DNA of 64,000 bases from Styela clava. Taxonomy: Eukaryota; Chordata; Ascidiacea; Stolidobranchia; Styelidae. Every line of letters begins with the position of its first letter. The first letter of the stretch is position 1. A program made the position numbers and the translations under genes. This document shows, one piece after another, positions 33,118-45,574 of this stretch. The notes below the pieces were generated by a model that did not search any database, had not been told where the DNA came from, and worked only from the letters and a program-made list of their open reading frames with translations. Location of the stretch: NCBI RefSeq assembly GCF_964204865.1, contig NC_135250.1, forward strand, positions 24,233,395 to 24,297,394, in the 5' to 3' direction.

Positions 33118-35515
33118 TAGATATTCATTCTCAAAATACTCAGTCTATTCACCTTATGTAATATTGCTCGAATGAACTCAAAATTTTGTTCAATATTGGT
33201 TTAGCTCTTCAAAAGCAATAACCATTAACGGAATCCACATACAATTTTAAAATGGGGAAATTGCGAACACGCTTACGTTTATTATTGAATACAAAATCTA
33301 CCTAACGATCGTTTGTTAAATTGTTGTTGTTATTGTTAGAATTCTTAAAAAAAATCGCCATTTTTTAGCTACTGGACCTATTAGCGGTTGCAGTAAAATT
33401 GTCACAATACAATAAACTATGTGGCTAAATTTTCAGATAACCCGAGGGCAATTTATCCTACGTTCACTCCAAAGATTCCTTCAGCACCGGCAATACATAA
33501 GTCTGAATCAAACATATCCCTGCAGGTCCGGACTGTTAGTTCGCAAACAGACCAGTCCAACCCAATCGATGAGATACAAGCAAATGAAAAGCAATATGCA
33601 AATGATCAAGATGCAAATGATACTAACGAATCGGGGTAACTATCAATCGTTTTTGGACACGAAGTTGGCTCATGGATATTTTATTGTTGTTGTTTTTCGT
33701 CTGTTTGTTGTTGCTAGAAGACTATTACTTTTATTTATTTCAACAATTTCTTTGGGCTCTATGGCATTAGTTTTCTACTTATGTGAAATGAGGCCGTGAT
33801 AATTAATATTGCGATTCCGAGTTCGCGGTGCGGTGGTCAGTCGAAGACGAGACGACTACCGGTTCGGTAAAAGATTTGATGACGGAACTACTTCGTTTTT
33901 CATATATTTGAGCATTGTTATCTTGTTTAATGTAATGAATTACGCTTTCCTCGTGGGCTAACTTGTACTCTGAATAGTATGTATAGGAATTCTGTATTTC
34001 ACATTGGTATTCATTTTGTAATATTTAATTATGTTATTTTTGTGTTATAGATTACAGAATGTAGCAAATGTCTTGACAGAAATCAATACTAAATTCGATG
34101 TCAATAGAATACTTGGAGACGCGTACCAGCAACTTGAATATAAAGAAGAACAGATGAAATTGAATAAAAGGTTCATTAAGAAATATGCAAAGGAAGGTAC
34201 AAAAAAGAACTTTTTAAATAACCCAAGGTTTTAGAGGGGCTATAAAATAAGTCATTTCAGGCATTTGGTAAATGGTCTAATATATTTGATTTAGTACTCT
34301 GCTCCTTTGCTCTGAATAATGGCGTTGTTTCAATTAGCAAATTTTCGTCTGCGTGTGTAAACAGTTTCGTTTATGTGGAAGCTCACAACAATGTTTCAAG
34401 CAGTCTTACGTAAAAAAATATACCTTCGGTGAAGTGATGAAAAATACACTTGAATAAGTAATGAATCGCAATTTATTTGCATTTGAAGTCTTAAGTCTTT
34501 AACAAAGATTGGATCAGAAGTTATTATAGGAGAATATTACTTGATCAGAAAATGTGAATTGAAGCTATCTTATGTCACTCCATCCATCAATAAAAGTGCT
34601 AGATCAAAGCCAATAAGAAGACATTCTAAAGTCACCGCATTTGCTAATTTTCATTAAAAACTTTACGTTATTTTAACAGAACGATTTCTGAGAGAAGACT
34701 TGAAGAAGCAATACGCAAAGTTAGGCCCGATATTCAAAAATATTTGGGAACCAAGAAAAAGGGAAATAATGTTGGAAGCGTTTAAAATTTCCCAAGAATC
34801 ACACTCGAACACTGCATTAAAGCTGCTGGCTCAGACATGCAGTATTGTCACAACCATCAGCCTGGCATATGAAGAAGATACTTTGCAAATGGAGCAGTTC
34901 ATCAGCAGAGTCCAGGACGTCTTCAACATTGGGGGGATATTCAGAGAAGAAAAGAAGCCAATTCATGCGTTTGCTTCATATTATATTGCTTCAAAATTAT
35001 ACAGATTTCAAAATCAAGAAGAATTTTCTTTTTCCGGTATTCAAAATTGCATTGAGCAGGAACACCTCGTTGTGAAACAAGGGGGTAAAAAAGAAAAATA
35101 TTTTCATCATTACTCAATTCCAATGTTGTGTGAAATGCTCGAGCTTTTATTGAAAATAGACAGCCGGGATAAAACTGTAAAGGTGCGAAGTCATGCCCAG
35201 TGTGCATTGTACATCGGTGAATGTTATTTCGAACTTGATGACTTCCAAAAGAGTTTGCTCATGAACGAACAAGCTGTCGAAATGTTTCGAGCAGAGATCA
35301 GCGAACCAGAAAAGTACAATATCTTTGGAAAATGCTTATCAAAAATGGGGAAAGTGTACAACAGAACTGGGAAGCCGCAAGAGGCTTTAGAATATTACGA
35401 CTTGGCATTTCAATCTTTGCAAAAAGCAAATGATTGGAAATCAGATTCTGAAAAAGTTGTCTCAATCCGCTGCGTAGACTCAGAAAGGGAGAAATTGAGA
35501 CGAATACATAATTAG
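31815..35515 (+). CDS. TPR-repeat protein gene, spliced, 5' exon truncated
   Basis: A chain of exons with matching phases is visible: a truncated exon ending 31,851, then 32,202-32,306, 32,787-32,879, 32,952-33,041, 33,437-33,635, 34,051-34,196 and 34,680-35,515 (stop TAG). All internal junctions are GT-AG. The first part is low-complexity and charged (EEEEFT, RSESDVTTR, EEKSSEQRTP), without a recognised domain. The last exons are helical: a coiled region (YKEEQMKLNKRFIKKYAKE) then TPR units, the clearest being AQCALYIGECYFELDDFQKS and KCLSKMGKVYNRTGKPQEAL. TPRs bind partner proteins. The 5' part is damaged: the exon before 31,851 has lost its first half compared with 52,326-52,464, so translation might start at the ATG at 32,217-32,219 or further upstream outside view. 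I cannot name the orthologue. Confidence 0.75.
33640..33930 (+). repeat. intronic dispersed repeat, copy 1 of 3
   Basis: It shares CTAGAAGACTATTA(c/t)TTTTATTTATTT with 46,340-46,620 and general layout, including ACTACTTCGTTTT, with 59,410-59,740. Size and a TTG-rich start suggest a SINE or short MITE, but no RNA polymerase III boxes or target duplications were confirmed. It lies in an intron of the TPR gene. Confidence 0.5.
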
Positions 35516-35681
35516 CACGAAGTGTACAGTTATATGTCGCCTGAATACTGATATAACTTGTTTTGTGAAATCGCTTGTTGTTTGTTAAAGCTTGGCAGAA
35601 CATAGAATGAACCCAAAATAATGTGTGAGAGAGTCCCTACGAACCCCAAGCATAATTATTCTCGGCTCCGTATATTAAGAC

Positions 35682-36154
35682 CAGGACCGGGGAGTAGGGG
35701 TCGGAGCCTAGAGCCATGGCATTTTGGTGGAGCCGGAGCCAAGCTTAACATGTTAGAATGTTAGATGGAGCTGAATCTGGAGCTACGAGAAATTATAGTG
35801 GCTCCAGCTCCGAACCATCTTATTATTTTTTAACATTTATAATTTTCTAATTCAAATAACAAAATCTATCTTTTTCAGTTCCCAATTTTTGATAAATTTC
35901 AATTTACAATATTAAATTAAAATCTCAAGTTGTATATATATATTTGAAAACTTCAATTTTGAAACTTTGAACGGCCTTATATCATACTTCGAATCTCGCT
36001 TCCCCAAAACTGCACTTGGTATGGAACCGGAGCTGAAGCCCAGCTCCGGAGTAAAAAAAAATGAAGCTCCGGAGCCGGATCCACAGTTCGATATATTATG
36101 GCTCCGGAGCTGAAGCCAAAGTCACTGTTATTTCGAGCCAGCTCCCCATCGCTG
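35682..36154. mobile_element. hAT-type MITE with GGAGCCGGAGCC repeats, 473 bp
   Basis: The ends are weakly inverted (CAGGACCGGGGAG and CTCCCCATCGCTG). The flanks attaagac and cttaagac match at 7 of 8 bases. The interior is full of GGAGCCGGAGC and GGCTCCGGAGC units that could fold back. It lies about 170 bp after the TPR gene's stop codon and so may be in or near its 3' UTR. Confidence 0.75.
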
Positions 36155-36162
36155 CTTAAGAC

Positions 36163-37835
36163 TGGGGTATGTCTCAAGCTGGTACTATGGACGAGAGTGA
36201 AGTCTACCGATGTATCTCGAAGAAAATGTATTTTTAACATGTATACAAATTCAATAGATATATATTCGTAATATTTTATCTGGAGGCGTTAATAGTTCAA
36301 TTTAGAATATTTTCTCTTGCAATTTCCCTAATTCTATAAAAAAATGATAGTGGTCCGTCTTTTAAAAGAGCAGAAACACAACTCTAGTTACATTTTGATC
36401 TTGATTGAAGTTTTGTGCAAAATGCAAGCCATTATTGTTGAGGATTTATCGTATTTCCCACTAGGAGAAATTACGCGAACTAGTTATCTAGAAATTGCAT
36501 AATCACTAGTCCAAATTTTACTTTTTCACATCGCCTATTCCACTAGGTCGTGGATGACTGTACCGTCATACAAGCTAGGCTAGAACATAGTGCAAATCTA
36601 TGCAATACATTTAAGGTAATATGGGGGCTATGATCAGTATATATCAGGAAACCGCATAACAGATTACATCACTAAAGAACTAAAAACACGACCGATCTAC
36701 ATCCCGACGGCCGGAGAAAAGGGAGCGAATAATATAGTTTTCCGTGATCTGACAAAAGAGCATTAAATAAGGGTCGACATAACTGTTTATAAACATAAAA
36801 ATATATATACACACAATATAAACGCGGACGCTATATGGTCCGCGACGCAATGTCAGCCACTTATTCAATCGTAACATACCGTATCTTATACGGACAATAC
36901 GGCGTAGGCGTAAATACCGTAGCGTAATTTAAAATATTTGAAATGTTAATGAAATTGTTTGTTCTTTGGCTATTTGAGCGGGACCAAAGCAAAATTAAAA
37001 AGAATAAATATAAGCTTGCAAATACATACGGAGGCGATTTTTCAAGAACGGAACAATATCGACACACACAGCTATAAAGCACTACCTGATCCATACATCA
37101 GACGCACCGGCTTATAAGGCGCATGATTTTCGAGAAAAAGGATTTGAGAATTTGAAGTTCGTATACTCGAATACGATACTCGAAAAAGCTTTAAACATAA
37201 AAATATCACATGCAAAAATATCACTATTTACTATTACCCAACCAGCACATATTTCGCTTCCCAGCTTTTTAAGCTTAGTGACTCATGTGCGCATTGCATG
37301 TTCAGAGCAAGTTAGGCGACCTTGAATCTTTACGCTACCCAACCCGGGGTCGCGACTAGTAATTTGGGCACCACTGGGACAGAGTGTAGTTCGAATCTAT
37401 GCAATGTGTGAAGGACTACTCTAAATATAAGAGAGCGCTGTTCAGATATGTGGACACGAAAGTCGGCATAGCGAATAAACTGTTAAAGTACCATTTTCAC
37501 AATTTCGCCATGACCTGTTCTCTTAAAACTCATTTTCAGCTGTTTTCTTGCAAGCTGAATGTTTTCATTTCTGTGCCACGCTACCCAAAATAAGGTTGAC
37601 ATTAAAAACACTATGTTGGTAGTCTATATATATATACATTTATAATTATCTTTCATGATACGTATTGAACACAAATTGATTTAGTCTATTTTAAACAATT
37701 TTTTAGGATTACTACTTTAGGGCTATTATTAAAAACAGCATATTATCATAACAGTCTTGTAATATAAGTTTAAATCACATTCTTGAGATTCTTGTCATCT
37801 TCTGTGAATGATTTTCAGTGTGTTCCGCCTCTAGT
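36163..37835. other. intergenic, mostly unassigned
   Basis: No gene is seen. Around 37,345-37,380 is a hAT-like end (GGGGTCGCGACTAGTAATTTGGGCACCACTGG). KRALFRYVDTK near 37,430 echoes 26,350. The last 100 bases are the 3' flank of caspase D. Confidence 0.4.
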
Positions 37836-38999
37836 CTAGTTCTCTGGGAATCCAGGAAAGAATTCGAACTTCTTTTCGAAAGTATGAGAAGAATCACACG
37901 CCATGGCAAAGTTAGTTAAGTTCGGGTTTTCGGATGTTCTTCTGTTAACCTTGTCATGAACATGATTCATAATTGCAATCATATCTTTCTCAGAGGAGAA
38001 GTTTTCAATAGCTTTACATAATTCTTGAATGTACCAACTTCCGTTCAAGGTGTTCAGAACCGAAACACTTCCTTCACCAGTCGCAAAAGAAATCAGCATG
38101 TTTGTTACTTGACTGGCGTAATCTTCCGCCGTTAAGTCAATTTCGTCTTTACCTTTTGTTTCTGCTCCCATTTGATCCTCTCCCATGTCGTCATTTGGAC
38201 CAATAATTCGACCGCTTGGTAAGACTCTACGGAGGCCAATCAGCAGTTTGTTTTTAATCGACTTGGAGCTTGTAGTATATTCCCTGTGTTGCTGGAAAAA
38301 GGGCGTGGAATCAGTTTTATCCGTACCAAGCTGAGCGCTAGTAATCTCTTGATATGCACTAGGGCCTACATCGCTTCCACGGCACATTTGAAAAAACATC
38401 ATAACGGGAACTTCCTTCCACTCATCCTTGGATTTGAAAAGTTCAACTAGCTCGCTGACTTTACAGCGAGTCCCGTCATTGCCACATACAATATCGTCTC
38501 CGTCAACTGTTCCAGTGCCATGAGACATTATTACAATTGCCACAAATGAAGGTATTTTACTCGACTCTTCAATAAACAATTGCAGGTGAGCTTTGATTCC
38601 TTTTGATGATAAATTGCGAATTATGTTAATATCGACTTGAGATCCATGCGACCTGCCCCCCAGCTGTTTGAACGCTTGCTCAAGATTTTTAACATCCTGT
38701 TCCGAACCCTCTGTTCTATTACGATCTTTATCATGGCTAAAGTCATTATTTATCACAAGCACTTTTCCTTTCGGTTTCTTTGACATGTCAAAGTATTCTC
38801 TCTCGTGTTCTTCATACCTAGCCTTTAATGCACGGTCATTTGGGATAGTATCTTGTGGCTTGTCTTCGCCTCTTATTTCTACCAGAAGATCGTCTCTTCT
38901 TCCATTAACTGTTGCATTTACTTCGTTGTTCATCAAGTTAAAAGTGATGTCCAATTTAACAGTATGAAGAACATGTTGTACATCTTTATGGTCACTCAT
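37836..38999 (-). CDS. caspase D, intact single-exon caspase with altered P1 pocket (387 aa)
   Basis: This is a caspase-family cysteine protease with an uninterrupted frame. Residues 1-75 form a prodomain with no recognisable death fold. p20 begins KGKVLVINN (77-85); catalytic His160 lies in IMSHG and Cys206 in QMCRG. One P1-pocket Arg may be kept (Arg95 in NRTEGS, with one extra residue relative to caspases). The other is lost: the segment equal to YSWRN reads VSVLN (312-316), so Arg is Leu315. p10 starts TNMLISF (299) and ends FFPGFPEN. The linker contains VLPSGRIIG, shared with the other caspases here. The pseudogene at 3,368-4,395 shares the Leu, so the change predates their split. The fold and catalytic pair are sound; cleavage after Asp is doubtful, and a different P1 preference or a regulatory role is possible. 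Confidence 0.93.
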   Translation of the reverse strand: MSDHKDVQHVLHTVKLDITFNLMNNEVNATVNGRRDDLLVEIRGEDKPQDTIPNDRALKARYEEHEREYFDMSKKPKGKVLVINNDFSHDKDRNRTEGSEQDVKNLEQAFKQLGGRSHGSQVDINIIRNLSSKGIKAHLQLFIEESSKIPSFVAIVIMSHGTGTVDGDDIVCGNDGTRCKVSELVELFKSKDEWKEVPVMMFFQMCRGSDVGPSAYQEITSAQLGTDKTDSTPFFQQHREYTTSSKSIKNKLLIGLRRVLPSGRIIGPNDDMGEDQMGAETKGKDEIDLTAEDYASQVTNMLISFATGEGSVSVLNTLNGSWYIQELCKAIENFSSEKDMIAIMNHVHDKVNRRTSENPNLTNFAMACDSSHTFEKKFEFFPGFPEN

Positions 39000-39359
39000 T
39001 TATATATTACTCCGTTGTCTAAAAATAAAATGCTTCAATCTGAAAAATAAAATTTAGATTATAAAGTAATTATTTATTTTACCAGCGCATCATAATTATT
39101 TATTGATCAAACGAAATTGACGATAACAAAACATTTATAAATTCCTGTAAGCTGAGTTTGCAATTACCGATCTGTAGTGTTTAAAGATAAACTATAGCAC
39201 AGATATACTGTGACAAATCATATTTGCTTATTTGCCATCAGCACAAAAAAAGACATAGGCCAAATATTTACAACTGCTTTTTTTTCTGTTTTGTCTTGTA
39301 AAATTTTAGGCTTCTTATTTGCGTCCCACATGATAATTTTATCAGGGGTTCAAAAAAAG

Positions 39360-41330
39360 TATTCGTAAAGTTGTGCATCTGTATTCTAAACGCCCCGAAA
39401 GCTATAACGGAAATCAGAATAAAGACATCTTCTCTCAAAGAAGCTGGCGACTAAAAAATCCATAAAATATTCTACACCTTTACCGTTGGCGTTGATGTCA
39501 TCAATTCCACTGGAAACTCTTACAAATGTCGACATTGGCCACAGTCGCGCAATAAACAAATATATGATGTTCGTGAAACTTGTCACTGCTTATAAACAGC
39601 ACAACTCAAAATAATAAAAAACGTCCAGCCTATGCTAGTTCATAACCTATCACATTTTAATATAATTACAGTGACTGCACGCAGCTGATTTATTACTATA
39701 AATGATTTAAGTAAACTATAATTAATAAATTTTTTTGTCAAAGATACTGTAGCCTATATTTCCATATCTTAAGATTTCGTTAGATATCTGGGGATGCTCA
39801 TATTTGGCCCTATTTGGAGCAAAAGACGCGCGCCGTATTAAAAAATTCGCCTGTTCATTTAAAATTTTTAGTCTGTTCATGCTTCTGATAGACGCGTGTA
39901 AGTAGAATTCTACCTCATACGGCTGATCTCTGTATTTGGCTATTTGATCTCTGTGACTAATAAAAGGAAGTACTTTTAAAATATTCTGCCTGTACATATT
40001 CATCTATATCCCAAGCTATATATTACCACATTTTTAGTCAGCCATACCTGGTATTTCATGAATGGCAATGACGCCACTAACGTCGCTCATTTTAGGGATT
40101 TGTGTTGATCATGGCGGAAATGAGTCGGTTGGTTTAAATTTGCCTCACTCAATATGTGTATAAGGTGTTACCGTTTGTGATTATATGATGCATGGATTAA
40201 TATAATGAAGGAAAATTAATTTTGAACACACAATAGTTTTACGCAAAATTAAGATTACAACATGATGATTTTAACAGGGGTTCAATAAAAATATCCGTGA
40301 AGTTGTGCAATTCCATTCTTAACGCCCAGAAAGCTATCACGGAAATCAGAAAAAGACTACTTCTCTCAAAGAAGCTAGCGACTAGAAAATCTATAAAATA
40401 TTCTACATCTTTACCGTTGTTGTCGTTATTTCCGAAAACTACTGACTTTTGTAAAAATGTCGACATTGGTCACAGTCGCGCAATAAAAAAGTATATGATG
40501 TTCGGGAAAAATTGACATTACTTATAAACGGCACAACTCAAAATGATAAACAATTCATATAATATATAATAATTCATATAATTACAGTGCCCGCAGCTGA
40601 TTTAATACTATAAATGACGACCTCCAGAAGTATGCGCACCAAGATGGCGCTCAACCTGAACACAGTATGTGTGTACCTGTTAGGATTCAGGTTGTGCGAC
40701 ATCTTGGTGCGCATAAATCTGGAGCACCATAAATGATTTACGTAAACTATAATAAATAAATTTTTTGTCAAAATATTGTAGCCTATATCTCTATATCTTG
40801 AGATTTCGTTAGATATCAGGGGATGCTTATATCTGGCTATGTTTGGAGCGAATGGCGCGAGTCGTATTAAAACTTCCCCTCCTCCCTCGAAAATTTTGGT
40901 CTGGTCACGTTTTTGATAGACGCTTGTAGGTAGAGATCTACTTCATACGCCCGACAAGGGAATCTGGTTTTAGTCCTTGACTAAAATCAAAGCTATATGC
41001 TGTTCCCAATGATTTGATCTCTGTGATTAATATAAGGATGTGATTTTAAAATACTCCACCAATACATTTTCATCTATATCCCAAGCTTTATATCATCATA
41101 ATTTTAGTCAGCCATACTTTGTATTACCTCAATGGCAATGATGCCACAAACGTTGCTTCATTTAAAGATTTGTGTTGATCGAGACGGAAATGAGTAGGTT
41201 GGTTTCAATTTGCCTCACTCATTATGTGTATAAGGTGTTAACGTTTGTGATTGTATAATGAATGCATGGATTAATATAATGCAAGAAAATAAATTTTAAA
41301 CGCGCAATCGTTTTACGCGAAATTAACAAA
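39360..41330. repeat. direct tandem duplication of about 0.9-1.0 kb
   Basis: 39,330-40,230 recurs at 40,262-41,290. Shared landmarks: GTTGTGCA at 39,370/40,303, CTTCTCTCAAAGAAGCT at 39,429/40,361, TATAAATGA at 39,698/40,609 and CATCTATATCCCAAGCT at 40,002/41,070. The spacing grows by about 120 bp because a MITE sits in the second copy. Parts match the caspase 3'-flank block. Confidence 0.85.
40618..40728. mobile_element. MITE of the ACCAAGATGGCG family, copy 2, with 8-bp target duplication
   Basis: The inverted ends are CCTCCAGAAGTATGCGCACC and GGTGCGCATAAATCTGGAG. The target duplication ataaatga is perfect at 40,610-40,617 and 40,729-40,736. The tandem partner at about 39,697-39,710 reads straight through (ctataaatgattta) and is the empty site. 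Confidence 0.92.
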
Positions 41331-43446
41331 GATAAATTTTCATCGCCGACGTACCACCATTTCGACACTTAAATTAGTTCTGATACTAAAATCAAAATTT
41401 CCTAAATAACGAAGATCCTTCTAGAACAAAAATTGTGACAAAAAATCCAAGAATATCACTCTTTCTCACGCAAACAGTTTTTGGTCACCTATTTCTGCTA
41501 AAGTAATCGAAGGTTTGGATAAACATGAGTAAACTTCAGTCTTCGAAAATTTGTCTTCAGTACTTTTTATTTGCAGACTTGACTATTTTGAGAGAATAAT
41601 GATAAGAAGAATGGTACGCCAACTTGCGTAAACACTCCCTTTAATATCATGACAACTATATTCCCCAATTTTATTGGATAGCAAGACTTGTCATAGGGCC
41701 AACAAACTTCAGCTTGTTTAGTTTTATATTGATAATTAGTTCAATTGAAACTACATACTAGTTATATCAAAGTTATAAAGTCTCTAAAGGAATCTGCCAG
41801 ATATGAATATTTAAAGTGTATTTTTAATCACCATTTTTTCAGACTCATGAATATTGTAGTTTGTTTGGCCAAGTTAACTATACGATAAAGTCACCCACTG
41901 TACGTTACTTCCGCAAATCTCATAAAGGCGAAACCTCATGATCGTGGGTGATGTGTTGGTTGGTTTTTAATATTTTGAATTAAGTTATTGACTAAATATC
42001 TCATTTGAACTTTTGTGACTCTTTATACTTTTATCGTCCTGAAATTGTCCGTTCTTAACGGATATTCATATCAATTTTCGGTTGATCCCAATTTTTTATC
42101 GAACCAATTTTTAAATGAATAGAAACCATTGGTTTTGAAGGGCAAAATCGAAATCTCTCTGATTACATTAGGATTCTTAATGTAAGGGAGACTCTTCAGT
42201 TGATCCCAATTTTTTATCGAACCAATTTTTTAATGAAATCTCTCTGATTACATCAGCCTACTACTGTTAATTGCAGCCTCGAATTGCAATGCCATCGTCT
42301 TTCTAAATGTCGCCTCCATATTTGTCTATTGTGGAATCAATAAATTATTAAACTGTAATCGGCTCAGACATTAATCTTGCCATTGTCGTGAAATTGTGTT
42401 TCACGAACTGTTCCCTATATTGTATATAATGGTTTCTACAGATATGTATTACAAAGCATTCCCCAAGAATACATAGAGCTGTGTCTCAATCCATGTTCTT
42501 AAAAATTAAGGTTTACGTTCGTCCGCTAAATGTCGCCCATCAGTCTTTTGTTGGTCGTTAACAAACTATTCTAATCATTTCTTAGGGGAAATATTAAAAG
42601 ACATCTATATTTTCCAAGGATCTAATATATCAAAAGACATATCATAAATGTAGCGTAAAACATCAGAACTGTCCATCACAAAAATTGTTGGATATCATTG
42701 GATACTTTTACAAGAATCTTGTTTAAAACGGCCGGTATGAATAAGCGTTTGCCTGAACTCGAATATCTAACCTGTGAGTGCGATCCAACATAAAATGGCC
42801 AAACGTGCTGACCACTGGATCGGGGTGGCTAACTATGCAAAAACGAGGGCTTGTATTTGTTAGCATACCCTCAAATCATTCCTTGATTTATGGACATTTT
42901 CTGAATTACAAAAATGCATCATTATGCATCATCGAAAATGCATTAAGAAATCGATTGCGGAACAGGTACTGTTAAAGATTAACCTTACAAACTGTCATGT
43001 TTGGTATAAAATATCTTCGAGTCGAAACTTTCACATTTTGGTTCCGAAAAAGTCTCTGTACAAGCAGAATCAACAGCTATTACTGCAAAGAAAAACAACA
43101 AACCAGCAAAAAACACAATTGTCAAATATGAGCCTAATATGTGTTTTGTTCTATTTTTACAAACTTCTATCATCAAAATTATATTCGTTGGTGACAGAGT
43201 GTATGAATAACTGCTTCATTAGAAATATCTAACGTTCTACAAATTTTACGCAAATCTATAATTGTCAATTAGCTGAATCACAAATGTATTTCTATTCAAG
43301 AAAAACTACATTTCGAATCAGATTCAGTGCAATGTGAGTTTAAACTTCTGCAATGAACAAATTAATTTCATCAAACATAATGCATATGCAGAGAGTTATA
43401 TAATAAGGTTACTTTGCAAATTGCTGAAATGACCCAACAACATTTT
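41050..43446 (-). repeat. caspase 3'-flank block, copy 2
   Basis: This is the 3' flank of caspase E and is paralogous to 28,380-30,870 (inverted) and 48,790-50,858 (direct). It keeps the uninterrupted target site of the U1 insertion near 41,590 and a frameshifted version of the convergent open frame near 42,955-43,100. Confidence 0.85.
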
Positions 43447-44266
43447 TTACGGTAGACCAGGAAACAAGTACAATTTCTTATCACCAAAAGAATGTGTAGT
43501 GCGACTGCAAACACGGCAACCATCTAGTTGTCGACTTGAACTGCGTGCTACACGGCCATTTACTTTGATATGCACACGTTTCATCAATGCAATGATATCT
43601 TCATCATGTGCATGCTCACGAAATACGTCACAGATAGCTTGAATAAACCAGCTACCCTCGCCTTCATTTCTAAAAGACTTATATCCCTCCATTGTCGAAA
43701 ATGATATCAGCATGTTTGGTTCATTTCCAATATGCTCGGAACCTGTTTCATCGGGAACATTGACTGTTTCCGAAGGTCCCACGGGATTGGCATCCGCCAC
43801 ATCCTCGTCATCTTGATTTTGTAGACCGATAAATATTCCGTCGGGTAAAATGGTCGACAGTACATTACGAAGCCATTGATCGTCATCATTACTGTCGGTG
43901 GTATCGTTTCGCACAGATGAACGTACCCCGTGTTGCTGCACACGCTTATAATGATCCCCACGTCGATCAGCCAAGGAACCGCGACACATCTGAAAAAACA
44001 TCATCACTGGCGTGTGCTCAAGGTGGGGATTGCGGTCCGACTTGAAGCTCCCCACCAGCTCGTTGACATTAACAGTTGAATCGTCATTCCCAACCAACAC
44101 ATCAAGTCTTCCATCTTCATCGGTTCTTCCATGAGACATAATGAAAACTGCGCAAAACCCTTGCTCTGTTCGCAATCTTGCAAAAGACTCAACAGTTGAG
44201 ACTATCTCATTAGCTTTCAAGTCTTCTGCGGTTTCTATGCGACAGCGAAAGTGTGGAGATGGGTAT
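43447..44266 (-). CDS. caspase E, catalytic core present, N-terminus missing
   Basis: A caspase related to B. Within the open frame are the His motif IMSHGRTDEDG, the Cys motif QMCRGSLAD, the linker with LPDGIFIG, PNMLISF, YKSFRNEGEGSWFIQ (P1 Arg retained) and the C-terminus LYLFPGLP. From an ATG at 44,218-44,220 it gives 257 residues. The frame stays open and homologous up to about 44,266 (RCRIETAEDLKANE corresponds to RCSVTLAQDLSAEQ of B), and further to a possible acceptor (catctgaacag). The prodomain, the first strand (VLIINN in B) and the first P1 Arg are absent, and no exon supplying them was found up to 45.5 kb. It may be a truncated pseudogene or have a distant 5' exon. Confidence 0.85.
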
Positions 44267-44284
44267 AATCTTTTCCACGCTGTT

Positions 44285-45570
44285 CAGATGGGAATGCGCG
44301 AATATATATAAGAATTGCTAATATTGGTTTGCAATGCGATGAAATCCCATCTTGTCATTTCTGCCTCTCGAATTGCTGCGTATACTTATAGGGGAAGTTC
44401 TGTGGCGTGGTTATCAAATGAAAAAAAAAACATGGGAGTATTTTTTCTCCTTCTCTACTACTATCAAACCTTTTGTGAAAACTTTTTTCCAAGCAACCTT
44501 TTTTTAAAACATCCCCAGCAACCACAATTAATTCTGTTATTAAACTTCCGAAGCAAACACATAAAATCATCAACAGATGCATATCACCAAGTAGATGTTT
44601 CTGAATTGATCTTTATTTCACCATTTTTCATGTAATGCTTTTTGGTGAACCTGTTATCTATCGTAAATACAGCATATTTGACAATGTTGTAGTGTGACTA
44701 TTTTGGCCTCACATTTTTGATATTTGTAGTTAGAGCTTTTGGGGCTCTGTCAAACAAAGTTACATACAAAATATTGGTTGTAAATTGCAAAACATGATCA
44801 TGTTGTTGGAATAACTTGGCATTTTACCACCCGTATATCATTCATTGTTGAGAATATTAATAAAATCATAAAATTTAAAAATCCGTTTTTGTGAAATTTT
44901 TGTTGTAGCTGAATTCCAGGGACAGCATGACAACAGGCAAGAGAAGCACGGTCGCCTCTTTTAGTTTGTGACAGGTTTTCTTAAAAGGGGACCCCGTCCT
45001 CCTTGGAGGGCACTGATCGGTTATCTGGGAGCACGAACAAACAGACGGAAATGCGGATATATAATAACAATGTATTTTTATAGAGGTGAAGAAGCAAAAG
45101 TGTTGATAGTCTTTGGTAGTTTGAAAAGCATTGGCATGAAACATAAGAATGAACTACATTATTTCCCAGGGATATACTATAAAATGTAGCAATTTTCTTA
45201 TTCTTGTTCTCGTGATATCATTATCTTTCAATGCGTCGTCGTGATCATCCCGCTGCATAACAATTCTCGCTAACAAATAATTGACTGTTCTCTACCGGGT
45301 GTATATGCACTTGAACCACTGGCGACTGCATTAGCAGGCTTGTATTGTTAATTGCAACAAAAACGGGTATTTTGAAATAGTACTCTTTATTTTACGCGTA
45401 TGTTTCGACAGTATTCCCATATACTGTATATGGGTCGCGACCCAAAGCTGGGCTCAAAAAACACCTAAAAGCGCAATGGGCAATGACCCCAAGATGAATA
45501 ATCACAAATAAAAAAAACTTTATGTCTGAAATCAAAATTGGGCCAAAAAGGTCCCCTTATCTGCCGGACT
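44285..45570. other. intergenic, no gene recognised
   Basis: I looked here on the minus strand for the missing 5' part of caspase E and did not find it. A short open frame at 44,968-45,189 (+) has no recognisable features. Confidence 0.4.
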
Positions 45571-45574
45571 ATAT

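Noticed and set aside
33419-33799. 126-codon plus-strand frame
   Set aside because: It is out of phase with the spliced TPR-gene exon at 33,437-33,635 and reads into an intronic repeat.
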